The translations under genes were made by a program, and so were the position numbers. From Catenovulum agarivorans DS-2 (GTDB lineage: Bacteria > Pseudomonadota > Gammaproteobacteria > Enterobacterales > Alteromonadaceae): DNA of 64,000 nt. Shown one piece after another: positions 55,727-64,000 of the stretch (its first letter is position 1; the number at the start of each line of letters is the position of its first letter). Below the pieces are notes generated by a model. That model had not been told where the DNA came from and ran no database searches. It saw only the letters and a list, made by a program, of their open reading frames with translations. Where the stretch lies: positions 25,731 through 89,730 of the forward strand of contig NZ_ARZY01000018.1 of NCBI RefSeq assembly GCF_000568405.1. The letters are read 5' to 3'.

Positions 55727-57094
55727 TTATTGTTGGTTTTGGTTTCCAAAAAACCAAATCAATGAATCGTAATATCGACGTATATTTTCCACATAAGTCA
55801 CCGCTTCTTTTCCTCTTGCGTAGCCGTAACGTGTCCACTTGTAGTATTTTTTCTTTTGCAGTAGTGGCAAATATTTTTTCACTTCGTGCCATTTGTCAGG
55901 ATCGCCGCCTAAACTTTGACAGATACGCCGTGCATCTTCTAGATGTCCCATACCTTGATTGTATGCAGCCAGCGCAAACCAAGTCCGGTCAGGCTCTTGG
56001 ATCCGCGCTGGAATGCGTTTAAGCAACGAAGATAAATAGCGTGCACCACCTCGAATGTTGTCTTCTGCGTCTAACCGGCTCTTGACGCCCATTTGTTTAG
56101 CCGTTGGTAGCGTCAACATCATAATGCCGCGAACACCTGTCGGCGATTTTGCTCTTGGGTTCCAATGGCTTTCTTGATAGCTCTGTGCGGCAAGTAATTT
56201 CCAGTCCAATTGATATTGTTCAGCGTACTGCTCAAACCAAGGGCGGTATTTAGGCAAAGTTTGTGCGATTTCTTTAATAAATACTCGGGTATCTACATAG
56301 TCAAAATCTCTTACGTGGCCAAAATATTTATCTTCTAAGTGAGCAAAATGGCCGCTAGCATGAACACTTCCAAAAAAGTCGATGAGCAGAGCGTATAAGC
56401 TATCGTCTTGTTCTCGGGCTAAAGCCCAAGAAATGCGCTGATCGTCGGAAACAGTAAAACCTATGCTTAACTCTGGGTAGATTCGGCGGTTAACCGCAAG
56501 CAAGTTAGAGTCGACTATGGTGTAATCTATTTCTTCGTTTAAAACAGCTAGGATAAGCTCTTCAACGTCTTGCTCTTTGGTTACTTGCCATTCAAATCCT
56601 TCTAATGCCAAAGATTCTAACGTTTCTTGGTGGCTGCTTTGTTCTGTTATTACTAGTTTGCCTGACAAATCTGTCCAATCACGTGGGCGAGTTTTGCCTT
56701 GTTTAAAAACTAATTTCTCACTGATGTCTTGGTAGGCTGGTGCAAAACGATATTTTTGTTCACGTGTTTGCGTGGCCGTTAATCCTGCTGCTAAAAAGTC
56801 GACCTTGTTGTTATCTAATAGCGGAAACAAATCAGATAAGTCGTAAACGGGAACAACTTCTAATTCTACATCTAGGTAGTCTGCAAACGAACGTGCGAGC
56901 TCGTACTCAAAACCTGCTGCACCATCAGGGGTTAAGTAATAAGTCGACGAGCCATATAAAGTACCAACACGAACTTTACCTGTATCATTTATATGTTCCG
57001 CTTTTGTTTTATAGCTGTCCTGCTCACATCCAATAAGGACAAAAGCAAACACAAAAGTGGCTATTTTTATTAGGTTCACTGCTTGGTTTTGCAA
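55727..57094 (-). CDS. mltF: Membrane-bound lytic murein transglycosylase F
   Basis: Cuts peptidoglycan glycan strands to give 1,6-anhydro ends. The 455-residue protein has a lipoprotein-like signal (FVFAFVLIGC) and then a periplasmic binding-protein-like domain (about 35-270, VGTLYGSSTYYLTPDGAAGFEYELA). The C-terminal lysozyme-like domain carries the catalytic Glu in AAQSYQESHWNPRAKSPTGVRGIMMLT. Starts TTG 57094 or GTG 57079; the latter gives a shorter, more usual signal. Divergent from purL. Confidence 0.94.
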   Translation of the reverse strand: MQNQAVNLIKIATFVFAFVLIGCEQDSYKTKAEHINDTGKVRVGTLYGSSTYYLTPDGAAGFEYELARSFADYLDVELEVVPVYDLSDLFPLLDNNKVDFLAAGLTATQTREQKYRFAPAYQDISEKLVFKQGKTRPRDWTDLSGKLVITEQSSHQETLESLALEGFEWQVTKEQDVEELILAVLNEEIDYTIVDSNLLAVNRRIYPELSIGFTVSDDQRISWALAREQDDSLYALLIDFFGSVHASGHFAHLEDKYFGHVRDFDYVDTRVFIKEIAQTLPKYRPWFEQYAEQYQLDWKLLAAQSYQESHWNPRAKSPTGVRGIMMLTLPTAKQMGVKSRLDAEDNIRGGARYLSSLLKRIPARIQEPDRTWFALAAYNQGMGHLEDARRICQSLGGDPDKWHEVKKYLPLLQKKKYYKWTRYGYARGKEAVTYVENIRRYYDSLIWFFGNQNQQ

Positions 57095-57244
57095 AGTTTA
57101 TTTTTATAAATTTATTAGGTTTAGTGATAAGAGTAGCTGAATCTAGTTTAACTGGTCAATCAAAGCTTACAACTTGCTGTTATTCCTTTGATTCGACACG
57201 CTTGTCCGAATCGCCGTGAAACTGGTATTTTGATGTTTCTTGGG

Positions 57245-57250
57245 TATAAT
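57245..57250 (+). promoter_or_regulatory. Possible -10 element of purL
   Basis: A consensus TATAAT lies 46 bases before the purL start. The matching -35 (CTGGTA at 57222-57227, 17-base spacer) is poor. No clear PurR site was found. Confidence 0.45.
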
Positions 57251-57296
57251 GTGCGCCTTTACATCCCATCGACATATTTTTCAGGTGAAACTGCTT

Positions 57297-60200
57297 ATGG
57301 AAATCTTGCGTGGCGCTCCCGCATTGTCTGATTTTCGCGTTAAAAAACTGCTTGCCAGTTGCGAACAAAACACACTCGCTATTACCAATATTTACGCAGA
57401 ATTTATGCACTTTGCTGACGTTTCTGCTCCGTTGACCGACGATGAACATCAAAAGTTATCGCGTTTATTAAAGTATGGCCCAACGATTGAAGAGCATGAG
57501 CCAGCTGGCACGTTATTGTTGGTAACACCGCGTCCAGGTACGATTTCACCTTGGGCCTCTAAAGCAACGGATATTGCCAATAACTGCGGTTTAGACAAAG
57601 TTAAACGCATTGAGCGTGGCATCGCTTATTATGTTGAGGGTGCTGATGCGTTAACCGCTGAGCAACTTGATGTACTAAAAGATTTATTACACGATCGTAT
57701 GATGGAAACTGTATTTGCTGAATTTGACCAAGCAAATGCATTGTTTGAAAAAGCGCAACCAGCGCCGCATCGTTCGGTTGATATTTTAGCCGGTGGCCGC
57801 GAAGCTTTAGCCACTGCAAATGTTGAAATGGGCTTGGCGTTAGCGGAAGATGAAATTGACTATTTAGTTGAAAACTTCCAAAAGCTGGGGCGTAACCCGA
57901 ACGACATTGAATTATATATGTTCGCGCAAGCGAACTCTGAGCATTGCCGTCATAAAATATTCAATGCTGATTGGACAATTGATGGGGTGGCACAACCTAA
58001 ATCATTGTTCAAAATGATCAAGAACACTTTTGAAACGACACCTGAGTATGTTCAGTCTGCATATAAAGATAACGCAGCTGTAATGGACGGTTCATTTGGT
58101 GGTCGTTTCTTCGCCGATGCGGATACTGGCATTTATAACTATCATCAAGAAAATATCGAAATTTTGATGAAGGTTGAAACTCACAATCACCCAACTGCAA
58201 TTTCTCCATACCCAGGTGCGGCAACTGGCTCTGGTGGTGAAATTCGTGACGAAGGTGCAACGGGTCGAGGTTCTAAGCCAAAAGCGGGTCTAGTTGGTTT
58301 TACCGTTTCTAACTTAAATATTCCTGATTTCACTCAACCTTGGGAAATTAACTACGGTAAACCAGAGCGCATTGTTAACGCATTAGAAATCATGCTTGAG
58401 GGCCCATTAGGTGGCGCAGCATTTAACAATGAGTTTGGTCGTCCTGCACTATTAGGTTATTTCCGTACCTACGAAGCTGAAGTATCTAGCTTTAATGGCA
58501 AAGAAGTTCGTGGTTATCACAAACCAATTATGTTGGCGGGTGGTTTAGGTAATATCCGTACCGATCATGTACAAAAAGGCATTATCCCTGTTGGCGCTAA
58601 GTTAGTTGTACTTGGTGGTCCTGCAATGAACATAGGTTTAGGTGGTGGTGCTGCATCATCTATGGCTTCTGGTCAATCAAGTGCTGATTTAGATTTTGCT
58701 TCTGTGCAACGTGAAAACCCAGAAATGGAACGTCGTTGTCAGGAAGTTATCGACAAATGTTGGCAAATGGGTGACGACAACCCAATCGCGTTTATCCATG
58801 ATGTAGGCGCGGGTGGTTTATCTAATGCAATGCCTGAGTTAGTAAATGATGGTGAGCGTGGTGGTATATTCCAATTACGCGATGTTTTAAACGACGAACC
58901 TGGCATGTCACCATTAGAAATTTGGTGTAACGAGTCACAAGAGCGTTATGTATTAGCAATCCCTGCTGAAAAAATTGATATCTTCGCAGCAATTTGTAAA
59001 CGTGAGCGCGCCTTATATGCTGTGATTGGTGAAGCAACTGAAGAGCGTCATTTAACCCTTAACGATAGTCATTTTGATAACCAACCTATCGATTTGCCAC
59101 TAGATGTATTATTAGGCAAAGCGCCGAAAATGCATCGTGATGTTCAGTCAGCTCAATTAGCTGCTGAAGATTTATCGTTAGATGTTGATGTAAAAGAAGC
59201 GGCTTATCGTTTATTACGTTTACCGACTATAGCTGAAAAAACCTTCTTGATCACAATTGGTGACCGTTCGGTTACTGGTATGGTTGCGCGTGACCAAATG
59301 GTTGGCCCTTGGCAGGTACCAGTGTCTAACGTTGCGGTAACCACAGCATCTTTAGATAGCTACCACGGTGAAGCTATGGCAATGGGTGAGCGTACTCCAC
59401 TTGCACTTCTTAACTATGGTGCTTCAGCGCGTATGGCCGTTGCTGAAAGTATTACCAATATTGCAGCAGCAAACATTGGCGAATTAAAACGCATTAAATT
59501 ATCTGCTAACTGGATGTCGGCTGCGGGTCACCCGGGTGAAGACGCTGGTTTATACGAAGCAGTTAAAGCCGTGGGTGAAGAGTTATGTCCAGCACTTGGT
59601 TTAACCATTCCAGTTGGTAAAGATTCAATGTCGATGAAAACGGCGTGGAATGAAAACGGTGAAGACAAATCTGTTACAGCGCCAATGTCGTTAATTATTA
59701 CTTCGTTTGCACGCACTGAAGATGTGCGCAAAACCGTTACGCCTCAGTTACGCACTGATCAAGGTGAAACGCGTTTAATCGCAATCGATTTAGGTAACAA
59801 ACAAAACCGTTTAGGTGCGTCTTGTTTAGCACAAGTTTACCAACAACTTGGTTCTGTAGGCCCTGACTTAGACAAACCAGAATTATTGGCTAACTTCTAC
59901 AATGCTATTCAAGCATTAATTGAAGATGGCAAATTGTTAGCTTACCACGACCGTTCAGACGGTGGTTTATTCACAACTGTTACTGAAATGGCATTCGCTG
60001 GTAAGACTGGTGTAAGTGTTGATGTATCTAACTTAGGTGCAGATGCGTTATCTACCTTATTTGCTGAAGAGCTAGGTGCGGTTATTCAAGTTAAAGCAAG
60101 TGATGCGTCTGCGGTTGAAGCTGTATTAGCTCAACACAACCTAACTGATCTAAGCACAGATATTGGTACATTGAACGACAGTGACCAAGTTGAGTTTAGC

Positions 60201-61187
60201 TTTAACGGTGAAACTGTATTAGCGGATAGCCGCGTAAACTTGCGTTTAGCTTGGGCGGAAACAACTTATCAAATGCAGGCGTTACGTGATAACCCTGAGT
60301 GTGCGAAACAAGAGTTTGATGCTAAAGCGGACGCGAAAGACCCAGGTTTACAGCCTTCATTAACTTTTGATTTAAATGAAGATGTTGCCGCGCCTTATAT
60401 TGCTAAAGGTGTTAACCCTAAGATGGCGATTTTACGTGAGCAAGGTGTGAACTCTCATGTTGAAATGGCAGCAGCATTTGACCGTGCAGGTTTTGAAGCA
60501 ATTGACGTACACATGAGTGACGTTTTAGCTGGCCGTATTTCATTAGACCAATTTGCAGGTTTAGTCGCTTGTGGTGGTTTCTCATACGGTGACGTGTTAG
60601 GTGCGGGTGAAGGTTGGGCTAAATCAATCTTATTTAATGACCGTGCACGTGAGCAATTCCAACAATTCTTCGAGCGTGACAATACCTTCGCATTAGGTGT
60701 GTGTAATGGTTGTCAGATGTTAAGTACCTTAAAAGAGTTAATTCCAGGTACTGAGCATTGGCCTCGTTTTGTACGCAACATTTCTGAACGTTTTGAAGCT
60801 CGTTTCAGCTTGGTTGAAGTGCAAAAGTCTAACTCTGTATTCTTCCAAGGTATGGAAGGTTCGCGTATGGCAATTGCGGTTTCTCACGGTGAAGGTCGTG
60901 CGGAATTTGCTAACGATGCAGCATTACAAGCTGCGGAAAATAGCGGTACAGTTGCACTGCGTTATGTAAATAACTATGGTCAGCCGACCACTCAATATCC
61001 AGCGAATCCAAATGGTTCGCCAGCAGGTATTACTTCTCTAGCAAGTAAAGATGGCCGTGTGACTATTATGATGCCACACCCAGAGCGTGTATTTAGAACT
61101 GTAAGTAACTCATGGCATCCAGATGACTGGAAAGAAGATAGCCCTTGGGTTCGTATGTTCCGTAATGCGCGAGTATTTGCCGGTTAA
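57297..61187 (+). CDS. purL: Phosphoribosylformylglycinamidine synthase
   Basis: Fourth step of purine synthesis: FGAR plus glutamine plus ATP to FGAM. The 1296-residue single-chain form equals E. coli PurL (1295). Order: N-terminal domain ([15 protein letters not shown]), two AIRS-like ATP-binding halves ([36 protein letters not shown]), and a C-terminal glutamine amidotransferase with nucleophile Cys in [16 protein letters not shown] and [18 protein letters not shown] at 57283-57288 sets the ATG at 57297; the longer frame to 57240 is not supported. A terminator follows. Confidence 0.99.
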   Translation: MEILRGAPALSDFRVKKLLASCEQNTLAITNIYAEFMHFADVSAPLTDDEHQKLSRLLKYGPTIEEHEPAGTLLLVTPRPGTISPWASKATDIANNCGLDKVKRIERGIAYYVEGADALTAEQLDVLKDLLHDRMMETVFAEFDQANALFEKAQPAPHRSVDILAGGREALATANVEMGLALAEDEIDYLVENFQKLGRNPNDIELYMFAQANSEHCRHKIFNADWTIDGVAQPKSLFKMIKNTFETTPEYVQSAYKDNAAVMDGSFGGRFFADADTGIYNYHQENIEILMKVETHNHPTAISPYPGAATGSGGEIRDEGATGRGSKPKAGLVGFTVSNLNIPDFTQPWEINYGKPERIVNALEIMLEGPLGGAAFNNEFGRPALLGYFRTYEAEVSSFNGKEVRGYHKPIMLAGGLGNIRTDHVQKGIIPVGAKLVVLGGPAMNIGLGGGAASSMASGQSSADLDFASVQRENPEMERRCQEVIDKCWQMGDDNPIAFIHDVGAGGLSNAMPELVNDGERGGIFQLRDVLNDEPGMSPLEIWCNESQERYVLAIPAEKIDIFAAICKRERALYAVIGEATEERHLTLNDSHFDNQPIDLPLDVLLGKAPKMHRDVQSAQLAAEDLSLDVDVKEAAYRLLRLPTIAEKTFLITIGDRSVTGMVARDQMVGPWQVPVSNVAVTTASLDSYHGEAMAMGERTPLALLNYGASARMAVAESITNIAAANIGELKRIKLSANWMSAAGHPGEDAGLYEAVKAVGEELCPALGLTIPVGKDSMSMKTAWNENGEDKSVTAPMSLIITSFARTEDVRKTVTPQLRTDQGETRLIAIDLGNKQNRLGASCLAQVYQQLGSVGPDLDKPELLANFYNAIQALIEDGKLLAYHDRSDGGLFTTVTEMAFAGKTGVSVDVSNLGADALSTLFAEELGAVIQVKASDASAVEAVLAQHNLTDLSTDIGTLNDSDQVEFSFNGETVLADSRVNLRLAWAETTYQMQALRDNPECAKQEFDAKADAKDPGLQPSLTFDLNEDVAAPYIAKGVNPKMAILREQGVNSHVEMAAAFDRAGFEAIDVHMSDVLAGRISLDQFAGLVACGGFSYGDVLGAGEGWAKSILFNDRAREQFQQFFERDNTFALGVCNGCQMLSTLKELIPGTEHWPRFVRNISERFEARFSLVEVQKSNSVFFQGMEGSRMAIAVSHGEGRAEFANDAALQAAENSGTVALRYVNNYGQPTTQYPANPNGSPAGITSLASKDGRVTIMMPHPERVFRTVSNSWHPDDWKEDSPWVRMFRNARVFAG

Positions 61188-61220
61188 TAGTCGAATTTAG
61201 TAAACATTTTGGCTATGGTT

Positions 61221-61253
61221 AAAAGGCGGGATCTTGATGGTCGCGCCTTTTTT
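61221..61253 (+). terminator. Terminator after purL
   Basis: AAAAGGCG (61221-61228) pairs with CGCCTTTT (61244-61251) and is followed by more Ts. It lies 34 bases past the purL stop. Confidence 0.75.
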
Positions 61254-61288
61254 GTTTGTAAATACGTCAGTTTTGTTAGGTCGAATAT

Positions 61289-61984
61289 ATGTTTATCAAG
61301 GCTTGTTTAATTCTGTTAATTGTTATGTTTTCATTTGTGCCCTCGGCACAGGCAGATAAAAAGTTTACCTTTTTACAAACTGAATTAGGCCCTAAATATC
61401 ATTGTGCAATCAATGCGTTGAATAGAGCTTACGCGAATCTTGGAATAGAAGTTGAATACTTAGTACAACCAAACCGGCGAGCCATTGATAGCAGTAATCG
61501 TGGAAAATTTGATGGTGAAATGCTCAGAGTTGATGGCGTTGAGCATCTCTTTCCAAATTTAATTAAAATACCTGTCCCTCTATGTGCGATTAAGTCGGTC
61601 ATGCTTGCTGGTAATCATGTATCAGCAACGACAATCGAAGAATTAAAGACTTATCATTTTGGTATCATACTGGGGTTCATTGATCAGGAAAGATACGTTA
61701 AACAACACAATATAACCGCGACTAAATTGGTAAAGTATGACAGGCTATTTGATATGTTAGAGCTAGGAAGGGTTGATGTGATATTTTTGCCTTTGACCCA
61801 AGCACATCAGTGGTTAACCGATGAAAAAAAGAAACACTTTAAATTTCTTAAGAACTTTAACCGGGATCTTTATCTTTATCATTATTTACACAAGAAGCAT
61901 AAACATTTACTTAGTGACGTGACTCAACAACTTAGAGTACTAGAGCAAAACGGACAAATTGAATTATTTAATATAAAGAATTAA
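61289..61984 (+). CDS. Periplasmic solute-binding-like protein (SBP family 3)
   Basis: A 231-residue protein with a signal peptide (ACLILLIVMFSFVPSAQA). The rest follows the short periplasmic binding-protein 3 pattern: KFTFLQTELGPKYHCAINALNRAYANLGIEVEYLVQPNRRAIDS, a G-rich hinge, and LELGRVDVIFLPL. Several Alteromonadales carry many such small stand-alone proteins, some as sensors rather than transport parts. No permease lies nearby. Two Cys residues could form a disulphide. The ligand is unknown. Transcribed on its own after the purL terminator. Confidence 0.75.
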   Translation: MFIKACLILLIVMFSFVPSAQADKKFTFLQTELGPKYHCAINALNRAYANLGIEVEYLVQPNRRAIDSSNRGKFDGEMLRVDGVEHLFPNLIKIPVPLCAIKSVMLAGNHVSATTIEELKTYHFGIILGFIDQERYVKQHNITATKLVKYDRLFDMLELGRVDVIFLPLTQAHQWLTDEKKKHFKFLKNFNRDLYLYHYLHKKHKHLLSDVTQQLRVLEQNGQIELFNIKN

Positions 61985-62062
61985 TAGGGGCTATTGATCT
62001 TTGTATTATTTTTCAGCAATAGGCAATTTTAATCATTAAAAAGACCAACAGGCCTTAGATAC

Positions 62063-62503
62063 ATGACAGAAAAATTAGTTTTAGATTGGCAAACTTTCCA
62101 TAAAGCTTGTAAAAGATTGGCACAAATCATTCCACTAGAAAAATATGATGGTTTGGTTGCAGTAACGCGCGGTGGTTTGGTGCCTGCGGCCATTCTATCA
62201 AATGATTTAGATATACGTTTAATTGAGACAATAGGCGTTCAAAGCTATCAACAACAACAGCAGGGTGACTTGCAGTTAGTTAAACCCGCGTATTTATTAG
62301 AAAGCGAGCTAATTGAGCCACAGCGCTGGTTATTTGTGGAAGATTTGGTGGATTCAGGTTGTACGATAAAATTTTTAAAACAGTTTTACCCTCGCGCTGA
62401 TTTTGCATGCGTTTATGCTAAACCTCAGGGCGCTGAACTCGTTAAATATAGTGTAGAACAAGTCGCTCAAGATATTTGGATTGATTTTCCATGGGAAATT
62501 TAA
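62063..62503 (+). CDS. gpt: Xanthine-guanine phosphoribosyltransferase
   Basis: Salvages guanine and xanthine by joining them to PRPP. The 146-residue protein is a type I phosphoribosyltransferase: VAVTRGGLVPAAILSNDLDIR, the PRPP loop RWLFVEDLVDSGCTIKFLKQFYP (ED-LVDSG), and AKPQG near the end followed by DIWIDFPWEI. It is a little shorter than E. coli Gpt at the C-terminus. The loop Glu-Asp pair is intact. Single gene. Confidence 0.92.
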   Translation: MTEKLVLDWQTFHKACKRLAQIIPLEKYDGLVAVTRGGLVPAAILSNDLDIRLIETIGVQSYQQQQQGDLQLVKPAYLLESELIEPQRWLFVEDLVDSGCTIKFLKQFYPRADFACVYAKPQGAELVKYSVEQVAQDIWIDFPWEI

Positions 62504-62600
62504 TCGGTCATTTGTCTTAATATTTGAGCATAATCTATACCATTCCCTACCTTCATTTTATAGTATTTTAGACTATCCATATTGTTTAATTGTCTAGCAT

Positions 62601-62671
62601 CCCCCTAATTTGGGGGGCGCAATCAATCTATGTCTCAGCTAAGATTTTAAGTAGCTCTCTGTGTAGAGCTA
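62601..62671 (+). promoter_or_regulatory. Two inverted repeats upstream of a lipoprotein gene
   Basis: CCCCC-TAATTT-GGGGG at 62601-62616 is a GC palindrome standing out in AT-rich DNA and resembles an operator. TAGCTCT (62652-62658) and AGAGCTA (62665-62671) form a second 7-bp hairpin about 50 bases before the start at 62721. They may bind a regulator or fold in the leader mRNA; neither is proven. Confidence 0.4.
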
Positions 62672-62720
62672 ATTTGCAAATTACTGTTGTCTAATGAATA
62701 GATTGAGAAGGAAAATTACA

Positions 62721-63974
62721 ATGAGTACAAAATTAACGTGGAATATGGCAAAAGCAGCGTGCGGGATACTTCTGCTCAGCGGTTTAGCTGGTTGCTTTGG
62801 TGATGACGATGATGACAAAGTTCAAGATATTAGCGTGCAAGGTAAGGCTGTAAAAGGGACCTTAGTTAACGCGGATGTGAGCTTGTACAATGCATCCAAT
62901 ATGAATACACCAATTGGCACTGGGACAACGGATGCTAACGGCGAGTTTGAAATTAGTATTTCAGGTGATTCGGCCGACAAGCCTGTGGTTGTTAAAGTGA
63001 CCTCGAACGCAAATACTACAATGGTGTGTGATGCTGACAAATGTGGCTCAGTTAACCGCGGTGATGAAATGACAGGCTCAGAGCTTGATGGTTTAGAATT
63101 AACGTCACATTTTGTTGCACAGCAAGGTGACACAGAAGTTTCTGATTTGCCGGTGAATTCGTTGACGACCGCGGCGACAGAAGTCGTGATGGCACAAGCG
63201 GGTGACTTCGCCAATCTGACGCCTGAAGGGTTAAAATCACTGCAAGAAAAAGCAACCGAGATAGTAATGCAGTCTTTTGGTTTAAATTCGAGTACAGCGA
63301 CGAATTTATTTGAAATTAATATTCCAGATGCGAATAAACTAGCGACTGAGTTAAGTGGTGATAGCAACGCCAGTTTTAAAAGTCAGTTAGCTATGCTGAA
63401 CGCGGCCTTTGCTTCAGAGGCTGATATTAGCGCAGAAATTGAAAAATTTTATGATGGTATCAATGCATCTATTAATTCATCAGGTTTAACCTCGAACTTT
63501 TCGGCATACTTGAGTACATTAAAAACGCGTTATGAAGCCTTATACGCTGCATTGAATGCAGACGGTAGCTTGCCAACAGGTGTTAATATTCCTGATCTAG
63601 CACAATTTTCGTGGCCAGATAACATTTCATTTGAAGATGACGGTATCATTATAGATGGCGGCTCAGGCGGTGATGGTGATTGGACATTAGTCATTACTGG
63701 TACATCTACGGTGACCACGCCAGTTGAGGTGACGGTTGATATTCCAGAGGTTAAAGTTACTAACACTACGCCACCAACAAATACCGATGAGATAGGTACT
63801 CAATTTAAAGAAATTACTGAAGTTGACGGGGTTACCGTTAGTAATTATTCGTTTGAGGAAGTTGAGCGTAGCGCGAATAAAGTTGTTATTAAATATAGCG
63901 CTACTATTTCAGTCAGCTCAAATGGTATTACCGCCACGCAAACGCAAAATCTAACCTACACTTGGACCAAATAA
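62721..63974 (+). CDS. Large secreted lipoprotein, unknown function
   Basis: A 417-residue protein. The N-terminus is a lipoprotein signal ending in LSGLAGC (lipidated Cys25), followed by an Asp-rich tract (GDDDDDK) that probably directs it to the outer membrane. Residues 30-95 resemble a carboxypeptidase-regulatory/Ig-like domain (GKAVKGTLVNADVSLYNAS, GTGTTDANGEFEISI). The middle is helical, and the end is beta-rich and Thr/Val-rich (TVTTPVEVTVDIPEVKVT). AAGGAA at 62708-62713 marks the ATG at 62721. Similar proteins occur among large surface proteins of marine bacteria; the role here is unknown. Confidence 0.75.
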   Translation: MSTKLTWNMAKAACGILLLSGLAGCFGDDDDDKVQDISVQGKAVKGTLVNADVSLYNASNMNTPIGTGTTDANGEFEISISGDSADKPVVVKVTSNANTTMVCDADKCGSVNRGDEMTGSELDGLELTSHFVAQQGDTEVSDLPVNSLTTAATEVVMAQAGDFANLTPEGLKSLQEKATEIVMQSFGLNSSTATNLFEINIPDANKLATELSGDSNASFKSQLAMLNAAFASEADISAEIEKFYDGINASINSSGLTSNFSAYLSTLKTRYEALYAALNADGSLPTGVNIPDLAQFSWPDNISFEDDGIIIDGGSGGDGDWTLVITGTSTVTTPVEVTVDIPEVKVTNTTPPTNTDEIGTQFKEITEVDGVTVSNYSFEEVERSANKVVIKYSATISVSSNGITATQTQNLTYTWTK

Positions 63975-64000
63975 ATAGCTTGACTGTTTGGCAAATAGGA

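Noticed and set aside
1..64000. CRISPR arrays, tRNA or rRNA genes
   Set aside because: No regular repeat-spacer pattern and no cloverleaf- or rRNA-like sequence was seen in the gaps; a covariance search was not possible.

Overview
The window is AT-rich chromosomal DNA from a marine-type gammaproteobacterium, most likely of the order Alteromonadales. This rests on near full-length matches (by recall) to the E. coli/Shewanella/Alteromonas versions of PurL, DnaK, DnaJ, AlaA, YdiJ, a fused TrpCF and SmrB, and on E. coli-like gene orders such as trp operon / rnm / yciO. The genus cannot be fixed from the sequence alone.

Layout. (1) 1-9105 is the right part of an integrated phage: the end of a tape-measure gene, a compact block of tail genes whose ends overlap or nearly touch, and one membrane-protein cargo gene. 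The phage appears to stop at 9105, where the terminal DNA resembles the right end of phage Mu. The flanking host DNA is the 3' part of a GIY-YIG nuclease gene that the insertion has cut. (2) 9362-17500 holds housekeeping genes: plsY, folB-folK-uppP, yaaA, an HD-GYP response regulator, proS, a CbiM-like membrane protein and xthA. (3) 17793-22287 has dnaK-dnaJ with a possible heat-shock promoter, then an M48 lipoprotein protease and a small membrane protein. (4) 22268-31449 has an M16 peptidase, sixA, smrB, prmB-aroC-MFS, yfbR and alaA. (5) 31815-40343 has a DUF2189 membrane protein and the complete trpL-E-G-D-CF-B-A operon with yciB and a YciI-like gene at its end, preceded by a three-Trp leader peptide and an attenuator. 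(6) 40443-47031 has rnm-yciO-scpA (without scpB), a PAS-GGDEF protein and the large oxidoreductase YdiJ. (7) 47120-49068 is an unusual secreted pair: a hydrolase-like protein with a KTSC domain, and a protein with carbohydrate-binding-like repeats and an EF-hand-like loop. (8) 49300-55702 has recN with two LexA boxes, a GNAT gene, a RimK-like ATP-grasp gene, a DUF21/CBS membrane protein and a GNAT-peptidase C39 fusion. (9) 55727-63974 has mltF, purL, a periplasmic binding-protein-like gene, gpt and a large lipoprotein.

How the genes fit together. Most of the window is core metabolism and protein quality control. The parts that look mobile or poorly described are the prophage end, the 47-49 kb secreted pair, the RimK/C39 neighbourhood and the terminal lipoprotein. 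No tRNA, rRNA or CRISPR array was seen. All functional calls are from reading the sequence and from memory of protein families; no database search was run.
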